From positions 1 to 45,136 of the forward strand of contig CALFTK010000012.1 in assembly GCA_937916465.1 (NCBI GenBank): a DNA stretch of 45,136 nucleotides, given 5' to 3'. The notes under the pieces are model-generated. The model was not told where the DNA came from. It saw nothing but the letters and a program-made list of their open reading frames with translations, and did no database searches. Source of the stretch: an uncultured Bacteroidales bacterium (lineage in GTDB: Bacteria; Bacteroidota; Bacteroidia; Bacteroidales; Bacteroidaceae). A program made the translations under genes and the position numbers. Positions 8,203 through 17,088 of the stretch are shown here, piece by piece (the first letter of the stretch is position 1; the number at the start of each line of letters is the position of its first letter).

Positions 8203-8547
8203 AATGATATAATTTTGTCTTTGTTGAACTGTTTGTTTTGCTTTTTTCTTTAATTCGTGGCAAATTTACGTAATAATTTCGAAACTATAGTAAAAATGCT
8301 TTTAAAAATAGCAAAAAAGTGACAAAATGAATATTTGAGATATAAATATGCGTTTAAGAATGCTATTTTCTGCCTAAACTTGACTATTTGTATAATAAGG
8401 TGTTTCGGTTTGTTAATAATGAGTAATTATGGTGTAATGTGGATTTGCAAATTAACAAAATCAAGACATTTGTTTTAACTTTGCAGTCCAGAAGTTTTTT
8501 TTGTGTTGGTATGTTTTAATCCTAGTGGATTGTTTAAAAAATAAATA
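8203..8547. promoter_or_regulatory. Divergent promoter region between gdhA and the efflux operon
   Basis: For gdhA (minus) the -7 box TAAATTTG reads on the minus strand at 8261-8268. For the efflux operon (plus) TAACTTTG lies at 8476-8483, about 65 nt before the start codon. I find no well-spaced -33 box for the latter. At 8391-8405 lies a 15-bp sequence (TATAATAAGGTGTTT) repeated exactly ahead of topB at 19565-19579. No reading frame of note is present. Confidence 0.55.
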
Positions 8548-9915
8548 ATGAAAAGAAGATGTATTTTTAGAAAGAGTTTCTGGATGCTTGCACTCTCATC
8601 TTTGTTGAGTGTAAATGCAGGAGCTCAGGTAGCGGAACAGAAAAATGTCATAGAATTGACATTGGAAGATGCAATTGAAATTGCTGTCAGCGAAAACCCT
8701 ACGGTTTTAGTGGCTGACCAACAGATTGAACTGAAGAAGATAAGCAAGAATGAAGCTTGGCAGTCCTTACTACCTACAGTCGATTTTAGCGGTACTGTTC
8801 AATATACGGTATTGGCCGCTGTGATGAAATTGAATGATATGGAATTTAAGATGGGTAAGGATAATACCAGTACTTGGAATGGACAATTTTCGGTAAGCCT
8901 GCCTATTTTTGTTCCTACGGTATATGCAACAATGAATTTAACTACAACTGATTTGCAACAGGCTGTAGAGCAGAGTCGCAGTTCAAGACTTGACTTGGTA
9001 AACCAGGTAACCAAAGCTTATTACAGTTTGATGCTTGCGCAAGATTCATATAAGGTGCTTGAGCAGAGTTATGCTAATGCAGAAAAGAATTTTGAAGTTA
9101 TTAATTCAATGTTCGAATTGGGCGGTGCCAGTGAATACGATAAGATAAGTGCAGAAGTGCAAATGCGCAGTTTGAAACCTTCTATGATTTCTGCAAGAAA
9201 TGCCGTAAGTATAGCCGGACTGCAGTTGAAGGTGCTTATGGGTGTTGCTGATGACGTAGAGATAGTTGTTAATGGCAGTTTGTCAGATTATGAAGAGGAG
9301 ATGTATTCTGAGGTATTGGCTTCGGGTAATTATTCTTTGGATAACAATACATCAATACGTCAGTTGGATTTAAATGAGAAATTACTGAACCAGAATTTGA
9401 CTGTTCAAAAGATGAATTTCCTACCCACTTTGGCATTGCAAGGTTCATATTCTTTCCAATCGCTGTATAACGATAATTTTAGAATATCTGATTATACTTG
9501 GGCGCGCAGTTCTTCGGTGGTGCTCTCTTTGTCGGTACCAATATTCAGAATGGGTAATTTTACCAAACTGAGAAGCACAAAATTGCAGATAAGTCAGTTG
9601 AACCAGAATAGACTTTATACAGAGCGTCAAATAGATATGCAGGTAAAGAGCTACTTGAACAATATGAAGGCCAGTGCAGAACAGGTGGCAAGTAATAAAG
9701 AGGCTATAGTTCAGGCCGAAAAGGGTAGAATGATAGCTGAAAAACGCTATGAAATAGGTAACGGAACTATTCTTGAACTGAATAATTCAGAAGTCTCTTT
9801 GACCCAGGCAAAACTTACTTATGGACAGTCTATATTCGATTATCTGTCGGCAAAAGCCGATCTTGATAAGACTTTAGGTGTGGATGATAATATATATCCA
9901 TCAGAAGAGGAATAA
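8548..9915 (+). CDS. TolC-family outer membrane efflux channel
   Basis: The 455-residue protein has a signal peptide ending near residue 27 (LLSVNAGAQ). Two TolC-type repeats of long alpha-helices follow; they begin with LTLEDAIEIAVSENPTV, the classic outer membrane efflux protein opening. It would form a trimeric channel across the outer membrane and periplasm for the pump encoded downstream. It is first in a four-gene unit with 31 nt to the adaptor gene. Length fits the family. Substrate cannot be inferred. The order TolC, adaptor, RND, PII-like matches the xep-type loci known in Bacteroidales. Confidence 0.92.
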   Translation: MKRRCIFRKSFWMLALSSLLSVNAGAQVAEQKNVIELTLEDAIEIAVSENPTVLVADQQIELKKISKNEAWQSLLPTVDFSGTVQYTVLAAVMKLNDMEFKMGKDNTSTWNGQFSVSLPIFVPTVYATMNLTTTDLQQAVEQSRSSRLDLVNQVTKAYYSLMLAQDSYKVLEQSYANAEKNFEVINSMFELGGASEYDKISAEVQMRSLKPSMISARNAVSIAGLQLKVLMGVADDVEIVVNGSLSDYEEEMYSEVLASGNYSLDNNTSIRQLDLNEKLLNQNLTVQKMNFLPTLALQGSYSFQSLYNDNFRISDYTWARSSSVVLSLSVPIFRMGNFTKLRSTKLQISQLNQNRLYTERQIDMQVKSYLNNMKASAEQVASNKEAIVQAEKGRMIAEKRYEIGNGTILELNNSEVSLTQAKLTYGQSIFDYLSAKADLDKTLGVDDNIYPSEEE

Positions 9916-9946
9916 TTTTTAATGGTAAATAATAAACAGATATAAA

Positions 9947-10975
9947 ATGAAATCAGTTAAAGTTTCAGTGATGGCTCTATGTGCTATGTGTATGCTTGCA
10001 TCGTGCAATAGCAAGAATGCCACAGAACAGAGTTCGGATGCAATGATTGTAGAAGAGGTTCAGCCCAGAGTTAAGTTGGCTTCTGTTGCAGTTCAGGATG
10101 TTGATCAGTTGCAGGTTTATGCTGCTACTGTAGTTAGTGATATAAAAAACAATATAGCTCCTGCTGCTCCTTCCAGAATAGAAAAGATTCTAGTGGAGGT
10201 TGGCGATAATGTAACTAAAGGTCAGAAACTGGTACAGATGGATGAATCCAGTCTGAAACAGTTGAGACTCCAAATAAGTAATATGGAGGTTGAATTTAAC
10301 CGTATTGATGAATTATATAAGGTGGGTGGCGTATCCAAGGCAGAATGGGACAATATGAAACTTCAACTTGAGGTTAACAAAACATCATATAACAATCTGC
10401 TTGAAAATACTCAGTTGCTTAGCCCTATTGATGGAGTGGTTACTGCCAGAAACTATGACGATGGCGATCTATATGCAGGTCAGGCTGTTTTAGTGGTTCA
10501 GAAGATTGCTCCGGTGAAACTTACCATAAATGTGTCGGAGAAGTATTTTGCGCGTATTAAGAAAGGTAACAAAGTTATGATTGAAGCCGATGCCTATCCG
10601 GGTGAACAGTTTGAAGGAACTGTTTCGTTGGTATATCCTACAATAGACCCAATGACACATACATTCCCTGTAGAGGTATCGGTTGCCAATAAAGACAAAA
10701 AGATTCGTCCGGGTATGTTTGCAAGAGCTACCGTAAACTTGGGCACAGAACAGCATGTTGTTGTTCCCGATGTGGCTATTGTAAAACGAGCAGGTTCGGG
10801 CGAACGTTTTGTGTATGTATATAGAGATGGTAAAGTGTGGTTCCAGCCTGTTCAGTTAGGACAGCGTTTGGGCGATAAATATGAATTGTTGTCCGGTGTA
10901 GAAAATAATGCACAGATTGTTGTGGCCGGTCAGGCACACCTTTCAGATGGCATTGAGGTGATTGTTGAAAAATAA
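9947..10975 (+). CDS. RND efflux membrane-fusion (adaptor) lipoprotein
   Basis: The 342-residue protein begins with a lipoprotein signal (MCMLASCNSKN, lipobox LASC, Cys20). It should be anchored in the inner membrane facing the periplasm. The biotinyl-lipoyl half is at APSRIEKILVEVGDNVTKGQ, followed by a short helical hairpin (SNMEVEFNRIDELYKVGG) and the second lipoyl half (LLSPIDGVVTARNYDDGDL). A beta-barrel and membrane-proximal domain end the protein. It bridges the RND pump and the TolC channel. The helical hairpin is short, as in many Bacteroidota adaptors. The next gene starts 12 nt later. Confidence 0.93.
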   Translation: MKSVKVSVMALCAMCMLASCNSKNATEQSSDAMIVEEVQPRVKLASVAVQDVDQLQVYAATVVSDIKNNIAPAAPSRIEKILVEVGDNVTKGQKLVQMDESSLKQLRLQISNMEVEFNRIDELYKVGGVSKAEWDNMKLQLEVNKTSYNNLLENTQLLSPIDGVVTARNYDDGDLYAGQAVLVVQKIAPVKLTINVSEKYFARIKKGNKVMIEADAYPGEQFEGTVSLVYPTIDPMTHTFPVEVSVANKDKKIRPGMFARATVNLGTEQHVVVPDVAIVKRAGSGERFVYVYRDGKVWFQPVQLGQRLGDKYELLSGVENNAQIVVAGQAHLSDGIEVIVEK

Positions 10976-10987
10976 ATTAGAAAAACG

Positions 10988-13900
10988 ATGAGTCTATACG
11001 AAGGAGCGGTCAAAAGACCTATAATGACAGCCTTGTGTTTCTTGGCTATCGTTGTCTTCGGTCTGTTTTCATTTACAAAACTGCCGATAGATCAGTTGCC
11101 GGATATTGAATCGAATACCATTATGGTATTTACATACTATTCCGGTGCAAGTGCATCCGATATTGAGAATAATGTTACAAGGCCTTTGGAAAGTACCTTG
11201 AATAGTTGTAGCTATATAAAACATATATCATCAAAATCGTCTGAGAATGTATCTATAGTGACATTGGAATTTGAATTTGGTCATGATATAGATGATTTGA
11301 CGAACGATGTTCGAGATAAACTGAATATGATTTCCACTGCGTTGCCTGACGGAGTGGGTACTCCAACCATATTCAAGTTTGATACCAGTATGATGCCTAT
11401 TATGCTGTTATCGGTTCAGGCAGATGAGAGCCAGGCTGCGCTATATAAGATATTGGATGAAAATGTGGTTAATCCGTTGGCAAGAATACCGGGTGTGGGT
11501 ACAGTGTCGGTAGCGGGTGCGCCACAACGTGAGATATATGTATATTGTGACCCGGCCAAATTAGAAGCTTATGGTCTTACTATAGAGAGTATAAGTGCTC
11601 TTATAGGAAATGAGAATAGGAATATACCGGGCGGTAATATTGATATAGGTAATGAAAGTTTTTCACTTCGCGTAGAGGGTGAATTTGACGATCCTACGGA
11701 GATGAATAACCTGGTATTGACATCTTCGGGTGGTAAAACAGTATATTTGAAAGATGTGGCTCGTGTGGTTGATACTACCCAGGAACGTGCTCAGGAGACC
11801 TATACAAACGGTCGTCAGGGTGCTATGATGACTATTCAGAAACAGACCGGTGCAAACACTGTGGAGATCTGTAAAAAGGTAAAAGCTATGTTGCCTCAAT
11901 TACAGGAAACATTGCCTGCCGATGTTAATATAGGTGTAATTGTAGATGGTTCAAAAGATATTATTAATACTATCAAATCGTTGGCAGAGACTATTCTGTA
12001 TGCTTTGCTGTTTGTGGTATTGGTGGTGTATATCTTTACAGGTCGTTGGCGTGCAACTTTGGTTGTAGGTATTACAATTCCGCTTTCACTTATTGCATCA
12101 TTTATATATCTGGCACTGACAGATGGTACGCTTAATATTATATCGTTGAGTACTTTGACTATAGCTATAGGTATGGTTGTGGACGATGCAATTGTGGTGC
12201 TGGAGAATGTTACTACGCATATTGAACGTGGATCCGATCCTAAACAGGCTGCCATACACGCAACCAACGAAGTTGCGGTATCTGTAATAGCATCTACCCT
12301 TACCATGCTTGCGGTGTTCTTCCCGCTCACAATGATTTCCGGTATGACCGGCGTAATGTTTAAGGAACTTGGATGGATGATGTGTATCATTATGATAGTA
12401 TCTACAGTTGCAGCTCTGTCTCTTACACCTATGCTCTGTTCGCAGATGTTGAAACTGGAAAAGAAACAGAGTAAACTGCACCATATCCTGTATGATCCGT
12501 TCCTGAATATGCTTAATAAACTGGATATACAGTATGCACGTTTAATAAATTGGTGTGTAAGGCACAGAAAAACTGTATTGGTATCATGTTTGCTGTTGTT
12601 TGTAGCATCTATGATGTTTGTACCATCCATTAAGACGGAGTTTTTCCCATCGGACGATAACGGACGAGTAACAGCTACGCTATATATGCCTATGAATACC
12701 AATACAGAACGTTCCCGCGAAATGGCTTCGGAACTTTCGGAACTCTGGATGGAAAGATACAAAGATGAAATGTTGGTATGTAACTATAGAGTAGGTGCTG
12801 CCGATGAGGATAATACATTTGCATCAATGCAGACTAATGGTACTCATATTATTGCATTCAATATAACGCTTGTGGATTTTGACAAACGTGACAAGACAAT
12901 AAGTGAAATTGTAACAGAGATGCGTGCCGACCTGACCGAACGTCCGGAGATAGAACGTTTTATGGTTAGCACCGGTGGCGGTGGCATGGGCGGTCAATCT
13001 ACAGTAGATTTTGAAATCTATGGTTATGATTTGGAAGAGACCGATAATCTGGCAACAGATTTTATTGCTGAGATGAAGAAGATAAAGGGTGTGGGCGAAG
13101 CATACGTTAGTCGTGAACAGTATCAGCCGGAGTATCAAGTAGATTTTGACAGAGAAAAGCTGGCTCAGAATGGTTTAAACCTAACAACTGCTGCAACATT
13201 CTTACGTAATAGAATTTATGGCGCTACTGCTTCTTATTACAGAGAAGATGGTGAAGAGTATAATATTCGTGTTCGTTATGCTCCTGAATTCAGAACAGAT
13301 TTGGAAGATATTGAGAATATTCTGCTTTATGGTTCTGCCGGCAACTCTGTTAGAGTGAAAGATGTAGGAACTGTGGTAGAAAGGTTTACCCCTCCTTCAA
13401 TTGAGCGTAAAGACAGACAACGTATAAATACTGTAACCTGTGTGGTTTCGGGCGATGCAGTCCTAAGTGAAGTTGTAGATGCCGGAAAGCAGATAATCAA
13501 GAATTTGGATATTCCTGAAGGTGTATCTATCCAGATAGCCGGTGATTACGAAGAACAACAGGAATCGTTTGCCGATTTAGGATTGTTGGCATTGCTGATT
13601 ATACTTTTGGTATTTATAGTGATGGCAGCGCAGTTTGAATCGCTTACCCTACCATTTATTATTATGTTCTCAGTGCCATTCGCAATTTCGGGTGTATTAT
13701 TAGGACTTGGACTTACCAATACATCTCTTAATGTGATGAGTTTTATGGGCGCAATTATGCTGATAGGTATTGTGGTAAAGAATGGTATTGTGCTTGTTGA
13801 CTATACCGGATTGTGTCGTGAACGTGGACAATCGGCTGTGCAATCTACTGTTACAGCTGCCAAGAGCCGTTTGCGTCCTGTATTGATGACTACTTTGACC

Positions 13901-14146
13901 ACTATCCTTGGTATGATACCAATGGCAGTCAGTCAGGGACAGGGTGCAGCTATGTGGCGTCCTTTAGGTATTTCGGTTATTGGTGGTCTGACAATATCTA
14001 CCTTTATGACACTGCTTGTAGTACCTGTACTATACTGTATGTTTACCGCTACCGGAATAAAACGTCAGCGCAGGAAGCATAGAAAAAGATTGCAACTTTT
14101 GGAGTATTGGGCTGATAATAAAGATAAATACATAAGGAATAGATAA
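10988..14146 (+). CDS. RND-family efflux pump, HAE1 type
   Basis: The 1052-residue transporter starts with VKRPIMTALCFLAIVVFGLF, the first membrane helix. It shows the duplicated layout of 12 membrane helices with two large periplasmic loops. Proton-relay motifs are visible: GMVVDDAIVVLENV in TM4 and GIVVKNGIVLVDYTG in TM10. It would export drugs, bile acids or other amphiphiles using proton flow, with the adaptor and TolC encoded just before it. Length is standard. The periplasmic part has a Gly-rich patch (STGGGGMGGQ). No regulator of TetR or AraC type lies beside the operon, so control is unclear. Confidence 0.95.
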   Translation: MSLYEGAVKRPIMTALCFLAIVVFGLFSFTKLPIDQLPDIESNTIMVFTYYSGASASDIENNVTRPLESTLNSCSYIKHISSKSSENVSIVTLEFEFGHDIDDLTNDVRDKLNMISTALPDGVGTPTIFKFDTSMMPIMLLSVQADESQAALYKILDENVVNPLARIPGVGTVSVAGAPQREIYVYCDPAKLEAYGLTIESISALIGNENRNIPGGNIDIGNESFSLRVEGEFDDPTEMNNLVLTSSGGKTVYLKDVARVVDTTQERAQETYTNGRQGAMMTIQKQTGANTVEICKKVKAMLPQLQETLPADVNIGVIVDGSKDIINTIKSLAETILYALLFVVLVVYIFTGRWRATLVVGITIPLSLIASFIYLALTDGTLNIISLSTLTIAIGMVVDDAIVVLENVTTHIERGSDPKQAAIHATNEVAVSVIASTLTMLAVFFPLTMISGMTGVMFKELGWMMCIIMIVSTVAALSLTPMLCSQMLKLEKKQSKLHHILYDPFLNMLNKLDIQYARLINWCVRHRKTVLVSCLLLFVASMMFVPSIKTEFFPSDDNGRVTATLYMPMNTNTERSREMASELSELWMERYKDEMLVCNYRVGAADEDNTFASMQTNGTHIIAFNITLVDFDKRDKTISEIVTEMRADLTERPEIERFMVSTGGGGMGGQSTVDFEIYGYDLEETDNLATDFIAEMKKIKGVGEAYVSREQYQPEYQVDFDREKLAQNGLNLTTAATFLRNRIYGATASYYREDGEEYNIRVRYAPEFRTDLEDIENILLYGSAGNSVRVKDVGTVVERFTPPSIERKDRQRINTVTCVVSGDAVLSEVVDAGKQIIKNLDIPEGVSIQIAGDYEEQQESFADLGLLALLIILLVFIVMAAQFESLTLPFIIMFSVPFAISGVLLGLGLTNTSLNVMSFMGAIMLIGIVVKNGIVLVDYTGLCRERGQSAVQSTVTAAKSRLRPVLMTTLTTILGMIPMAVSQGQGAAMWRPLGISVIGGLTISTFMTLLVVPVLYCMFTATGIKRQRRKHRKRLQLLEYWADNKDKYIRNR

Positions 14147-14178
14147 TGTAAGTAGTAACTAATAAAGGCAATGACTAT

Positions 14179-14472
14179 ATGAAATCGGTATTTATAGCAT
14201 TTGATCAAGCATATAAGGAACGTATTGTTGATTTATTGACTCACTTAAACTGCCGCGGTTTTTCCATGATAGAACAGTTGCAGGGTAGGGGATCGGTAAA
14301 TGGTGAACCACATTATGGTAACCATGCTTGGCCTTCAATGTGTTCGGGAATAATAACTATAGTTGACGATAAAGTGGTAGATATTCTTTTGGAAAGACTG
14401 CACGAAATGGACAAAGCTACAGAAAAACTTGGTTTACGTGCATTTGTGTGGAATATTGAAAAAACCATCTGA
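14179..14472 (+). CDS. PG0541-type PII-like protein linked to the RND pump
   Basis: This small protein of 97 residues has the beta-alpha-beta pattern of PII/CutA-like folds. A T-loop-like segment lies in the middle (LQGRGSVNGEPHYGNHAW, then SMCSGIITIVDD). From memory it matches the transporter-associated family named after Porphyromonas gingivalis PG0541, which follows the TolC-adaptor-RND genes there as here. It begins 32 nt after the pump stop and precedes the operon terminator, so it is co-transcribed. PII-like proteins sense small ligands and bind partners. That this one tunes the pump is inference. His, Cys and Met in the loop could bind metal, but this is untested. Confidence 0.75.
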   Translation: MKSVFIAFDQAYKERIVDLLTHLNCRGFSMIEQLQGRGSVNGEPHYGNHAWPSMCSGIITIVDDKVVDILLERLHEMDKATEKLGLRAFVWNIEKTI

Positions 14473-14506
14473 TAGGTCGGTATAGAACAATAGTGTATAT
14501 AAAATG

Positions 14507-14540
14507 GACCCCAAAAGTTGGATAAAAAACTTTTGGGGTC
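14507..14540. terminator. Convergent terminator between the efflux operon and thiL
   Basis: A perfect 13-bp stem has arms GACCCCAAAAGTT (14507-14519) and AACTTTTGGGGTC (14528-14540). The loop is 8 nt and a T-rich tail follows on the plus strand. It sits 34 nt after the PII-like gene and 4 nt past the thiL stop, so it serves both. Confidence 0.9.
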
Positions 14541-14544
14541 TGTT

Positions 14545-15597
14545 TTATTTATTGCCAATCTGCCAACCTTGTGCTTTAAGTTCAATCTCTTGCTCGGATT
14601 TTGTAATTAAATGCAATCCTAATTCCGGGCGTGTCATGTGTCCTATCAATTTGACATCTTTCAGCTTGATAACTTTGTCGTGGTCTGTTAGTGGTACTGT
14701 AAATAGTAATTCGTAGTCTTCGCCTCCATTCAGTGCGCAGGTATATACATCCATATTGAACTCTTCGGCGGCAAGTGCTGTCTGGTAATCAATAGGAATG
14801 CGTTCCTGGAATATACTACAGCCTGTGCCGCTTTGTTTGCACAGGTGCATGAGTTCTGATGATAGTCCGTCTGATATGTCTATCATAGATGTGGGCTTTA
14901 TGCCGGCTTCTTTAAGTTGGGAAATTATATCTCCGCGTGCTTCGGGCTTTAATTGGCGTTCCAACAAGTACTCTTTCCCTGAAAAATCGGGTGAAAATGG
15001 AGAGTCTGAATCCTGCTGGGTGGAATTGAATACTGCTTTTTCGCGTTCTAACAATTGTAGTCCCATATAAGCGGCTCCTAAATTTCCGGTTACACAAATT
15101 AAATCGTTCTGTCCGGCACTGTTCCTATAGACGGCTTCTCCTTTTTCGCACTCACCTATGCATGTAATGCTTATAGCCAAACCTGTCAGCGATGCTGTGG
15201 TATCGCCACCAATCAAATCTATATGGTGTTTTTGGCAAGCCAATGTGATACCGGCATATAGTTCTTCAATATCTTCTACGCTAAATCTTTTGCTCAATGC
15301 CACAGATACGGTCATCTGTTTTGGCGTACCATTCATAGCATATATATCTGAAATGTTTACCATTGCAGATTTGTATCCCAAATGTTTCAGAGGTACGTAT
15401 GTCAAATCGAAATGTACCCCTTCCATTAACATGTCAGTTGTTACCAGAACCTCTTTATCTTTGTAATCCAAAACAGCAGCATCATCGCCAACACCATATA
15501 CGGTGGAAGGATTTTGAGGTTTCAAACTGTTTGTCAAGTGTTCAATCAATCCGAATTCACCCAGTTCGGCTATTTCCGTTCTTTTGTTATTAATCAT
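14545..15597 (-). CDS. thiL: Thiamine-monophosphate kinase
   Basis: The 350-residue protein phosphorylates thiamine monophosphate to the diphosphate coenzyme. It belongs to the PurM/ThiL ATP-binding fold. Markers are GEFGLIEHL at the start, YGVGDDAAVLDY (phosphate and Mg binding), LVTTDMLMEGVHFD, LIGGDTTAS and IDISDGLSSEL. Length is typical for Bacteroidota ThiL. It follows lpxK by 12 nt on the same strand, so the two are likely co-transcribed from the lpxK promoter. In some Bacteroides a purine phosphorylase gene sits between them; here it does not. No TPP riboswitch is seen upstream. Confidence 0.93.
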   Translation of the reverse strand: MINNKRTEIAELGEFGLIEHLTNSLKPQNPSTVYGVGDDAAVLDYKDKEVLVTTDMLMEGVHFDLTYVPLKHLGYKSAMVNISDIYAMNGTPKQMTVSVALSKRFSVEDIEELYAGITLACQKHHIDLIGGDTTASLTGLAISITCIGECEKGEAVYRNSAGQNDLICVTGNLGAAYMGLQLLEREKAVFNSTQQDSDSPFSPDFSGKEYLLERQLKPEARGDIISQLKEAGIKPTSMIDISDGLSSELMHLCKQSGTGCSIFQERIPIDYQTALAAEEFNMDVYTCALNGGEDYELLFTVPLTDHDKVIKLKDVKLIGHMTRPELGLHLITKSEQEIELKAQGWQIGNK

Positions 15598-15609
15598 ATT
15601 ATGAATAGT

Positions 15610-16671
15610 TTATTGGCTATAAGATTGAATGTGATCTATTATGTTCTGGTCAAACTTATCGCCGTATTTTATAAATTCTATCTCTATGGGAAGTATATAT
15701 AGCGCACTCCTTATGTTATTATCCATAATAATGGATCTAAGTCTTGCTGCATCTTTTTCAGTAGTTATTATGTACCGTTTATGGTGTGATATTTTTAAAA
15801 ATTTTTCTTCTATTTCGTTAATATCTTTTATAGAGTAGTTATGATGGTCATTGAAACAGATGGACGTTATGTTGTCAGTGAATTGTTTTAAGTAGTTTGC
15901 CATCTGTTCAGGTGATGCTATACCCGATAACAATAGAATGGCAGAATTTTGTAATTGGTCTGTGTACAATATTGCTTTCGGATTCTCCATATTGTAGATA
16001 TTGCCATACTTTAGTCTTGAAAAATACAACTGTTGTCCATTTGTGGCTAATCTTTCTGTTAAATAGTCCATCTCCCGGTCTGTTATGTTTGCAGGACATT
16101 TGGTTACTACTATTATATTGGCTCTTTTTCTGTTGTATGCCCATTCACGCAATCTGCCTGCCGGAAGCATGCAGTCATCCAATATGTTGCGGTTGTAATC
16201 AGTCAGTAGTATATTCAAAGAGGGTCTGACCCTTCTGTGCTGATAGGCATCGTCCAATATAATAGCATCGTAGTTTTTATTCTTAAGCAACAGGTCTATA
16301 CCTTTTGCCCTGTTTTCACATACGGCAACAGTTGTGTTTGGGAATTTTGATGCTATCTGGAATGGTTCGTCTCCTATGTCCTGTGCTGTAGATTCATTAT
16401 CGAAAATTTTGAAACCTTTGCTGTTTCTGCCATAGCCACGACTAAGCACTGCAATATTTGAATTGCCGGACAAAAGGTTAGTTATATATTCAGTATGTGG
16501 GGTTTTGCCTGTGCCACCAACAGTTATATTGCCTATGCTGATAACAGGCGCTCTATAAGTGTGGCTTTTAAGTACCCCACAATTATACATAAGGTTTCTT
16601 ATGGCAGTAATTATGCCGTAAATAAAACCAAATGGTCGCAATAGTGTAAAAATTCTAATTTTCCCTGACAT
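15610..16671 (-). CDS. lpxK: Tetraacyldisaccharide 4'-kinase
   Basis: The 353-residue enzyme adds the 4'-phosphate to the lipid A disaccharide at the inner membrane, the sixth step of lipid A synthesis. This fits a Gram-negative Bacteroidota. The N-terminus has a membrane-associating helix (LRPFGFIYGIITAIRN), then VISIGNITVGGTGKTPHTE, the P-loop-like ATP site. VLSRGYGRNSKGF and IILDDAYQHRRV are the usual substrate-side motifs. A TACCTTTG -7 box reads on the minus strand at 16689-16696, 17 nt before the ATG. It leads the lpxK-thiL pair. Confidence 0.94.
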   Translation of the reverse strand: MSGKIRIFTLLRPFGFIYGIITAIRNLMYNCGVLKSHTYRAPVISIGNITVGGTGKTPHTEYITNLLSGNSNIAVLSRGYGRNSKGFKIFDNESTAQDIGDEPFQIASKFPNTTVAVCENRAKGIDLLLKNKNYDAIILDDAYQHRRVRPSLNILLTDYNRNILDDCMLPAGRLREWAYNRKRANIIVVTKCPANITDREMDYLTERLATNGQQLYFSRLKYGNIYNMENPKAILYTDQLQNSAILLLSGIASPEQMANYLKQFTDNITSICFNDHHNYSIKDINEIEEKFLKISHHKRYIITTEKDAARLRSIIMDNNIRSALYILPIEIEFIKYGDKFDQNIIDHIQSYSQ

Positions 16672-16688
16672 AAATGCTAAGTGTTTTA

Positions 16689-16696
16689 CAAAGGTA
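16689..16696 (-). promoter_or_regulatory. -7 box of the lpxK-thiL unit
   Basis: On the minus strand the bases read TACCTTTG, an exact match to the Bacteroidota TAnnTTTG box, 17 nt before the lpxK start. I see no good -33 TTTG at the expected distance. Confidence 0.5.
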
Positions 16697-16932
16697 GTGT
16701 AACCTGATTGGAATTGAAAGAGGGCATAGCTTTTTTTGTACTAATTAATCCATACCACCTTATATTATTAGGGCTTTTTTTATGTTTTTGTTGATGAAAA
16801 AGTAGAAATCTTTAATTAAAAGTTGTAAAAGAGAGAAAAAAATGAGAATTAACGGGTAAAAAAGAAGATTATTCCGTAAAAATGTTGTAATTTGCACCCG
16901 ATTTTGGACACTGTATGTAAAAGTGCCTTTAG
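16697..16932. promoter_or_regulatory. Intergenic stretch with the tRNA promoter
   Basis: No gene is visible. TAATTTG at 16888-16894, one base shorter than the consensus box, lies 38 nt before the tRNA and may be its promoter. ATACCACCTTAT at 16752-16763 is the exact reverse complement of a 12-bp sequence upstream of mutA (31528-31539). Confidence 0.4.
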
Positions 16933-17020
16933 GGAAAGATGCTCGAGTGGTTGAAGAGGCACGCCTGGAAAGCGTGTAAACGTCAAAAGCGTTTCCGGGG
17001 TTCGAATCCCCGTCTTTCCG
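16933..17020 (+). tRNA. tRNA-Ser (anticodon GGA)
   Basis: The 88-nt sequence folds as a class II tRNA. The acceptor GGAAAGA pairs with TCTTTCC, and G is the discriminator. The anticodon loop CTGGAAA sits between GCACGC-type stem arms, and a long variable arm (GTAAACGTCAAAAGCGTTTC) follows. The T arm is CGGGGTTCGAATCCCCG. Anticodon GGA reads UCC and UCU serine codons. CCA is not encoded. Confidence 0.95.
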
Positions 17021-17088
17021 CATAGTTGATTGAGAGAGAGAGATTTAAAAGATATAAACTAACAATTAATAATTAAAAATTACTAGAA

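Noticed and set aside
11663..13138. Long minus-strand frames inside the RND pump gene (up to 288 codons)
   Set aside because: They run opposite to a clearly real 1052-residue transporter and have no family features; they are shadow frames.
14507..14540. The GACCCCAAAAGTT palindrome looks like the end of an IS3-type element
   Set aside because: It is a perfect hairpin with T-rich tail between two convergent stops, and no transposase or second end is near. Terminator explains it fully.
15598..15609. Possible TPP riboswitch for thiL
   Set aside because: Only 12 nt separate it from lpxK, and the region upstream of lpxK has no THI-box-like sequence.
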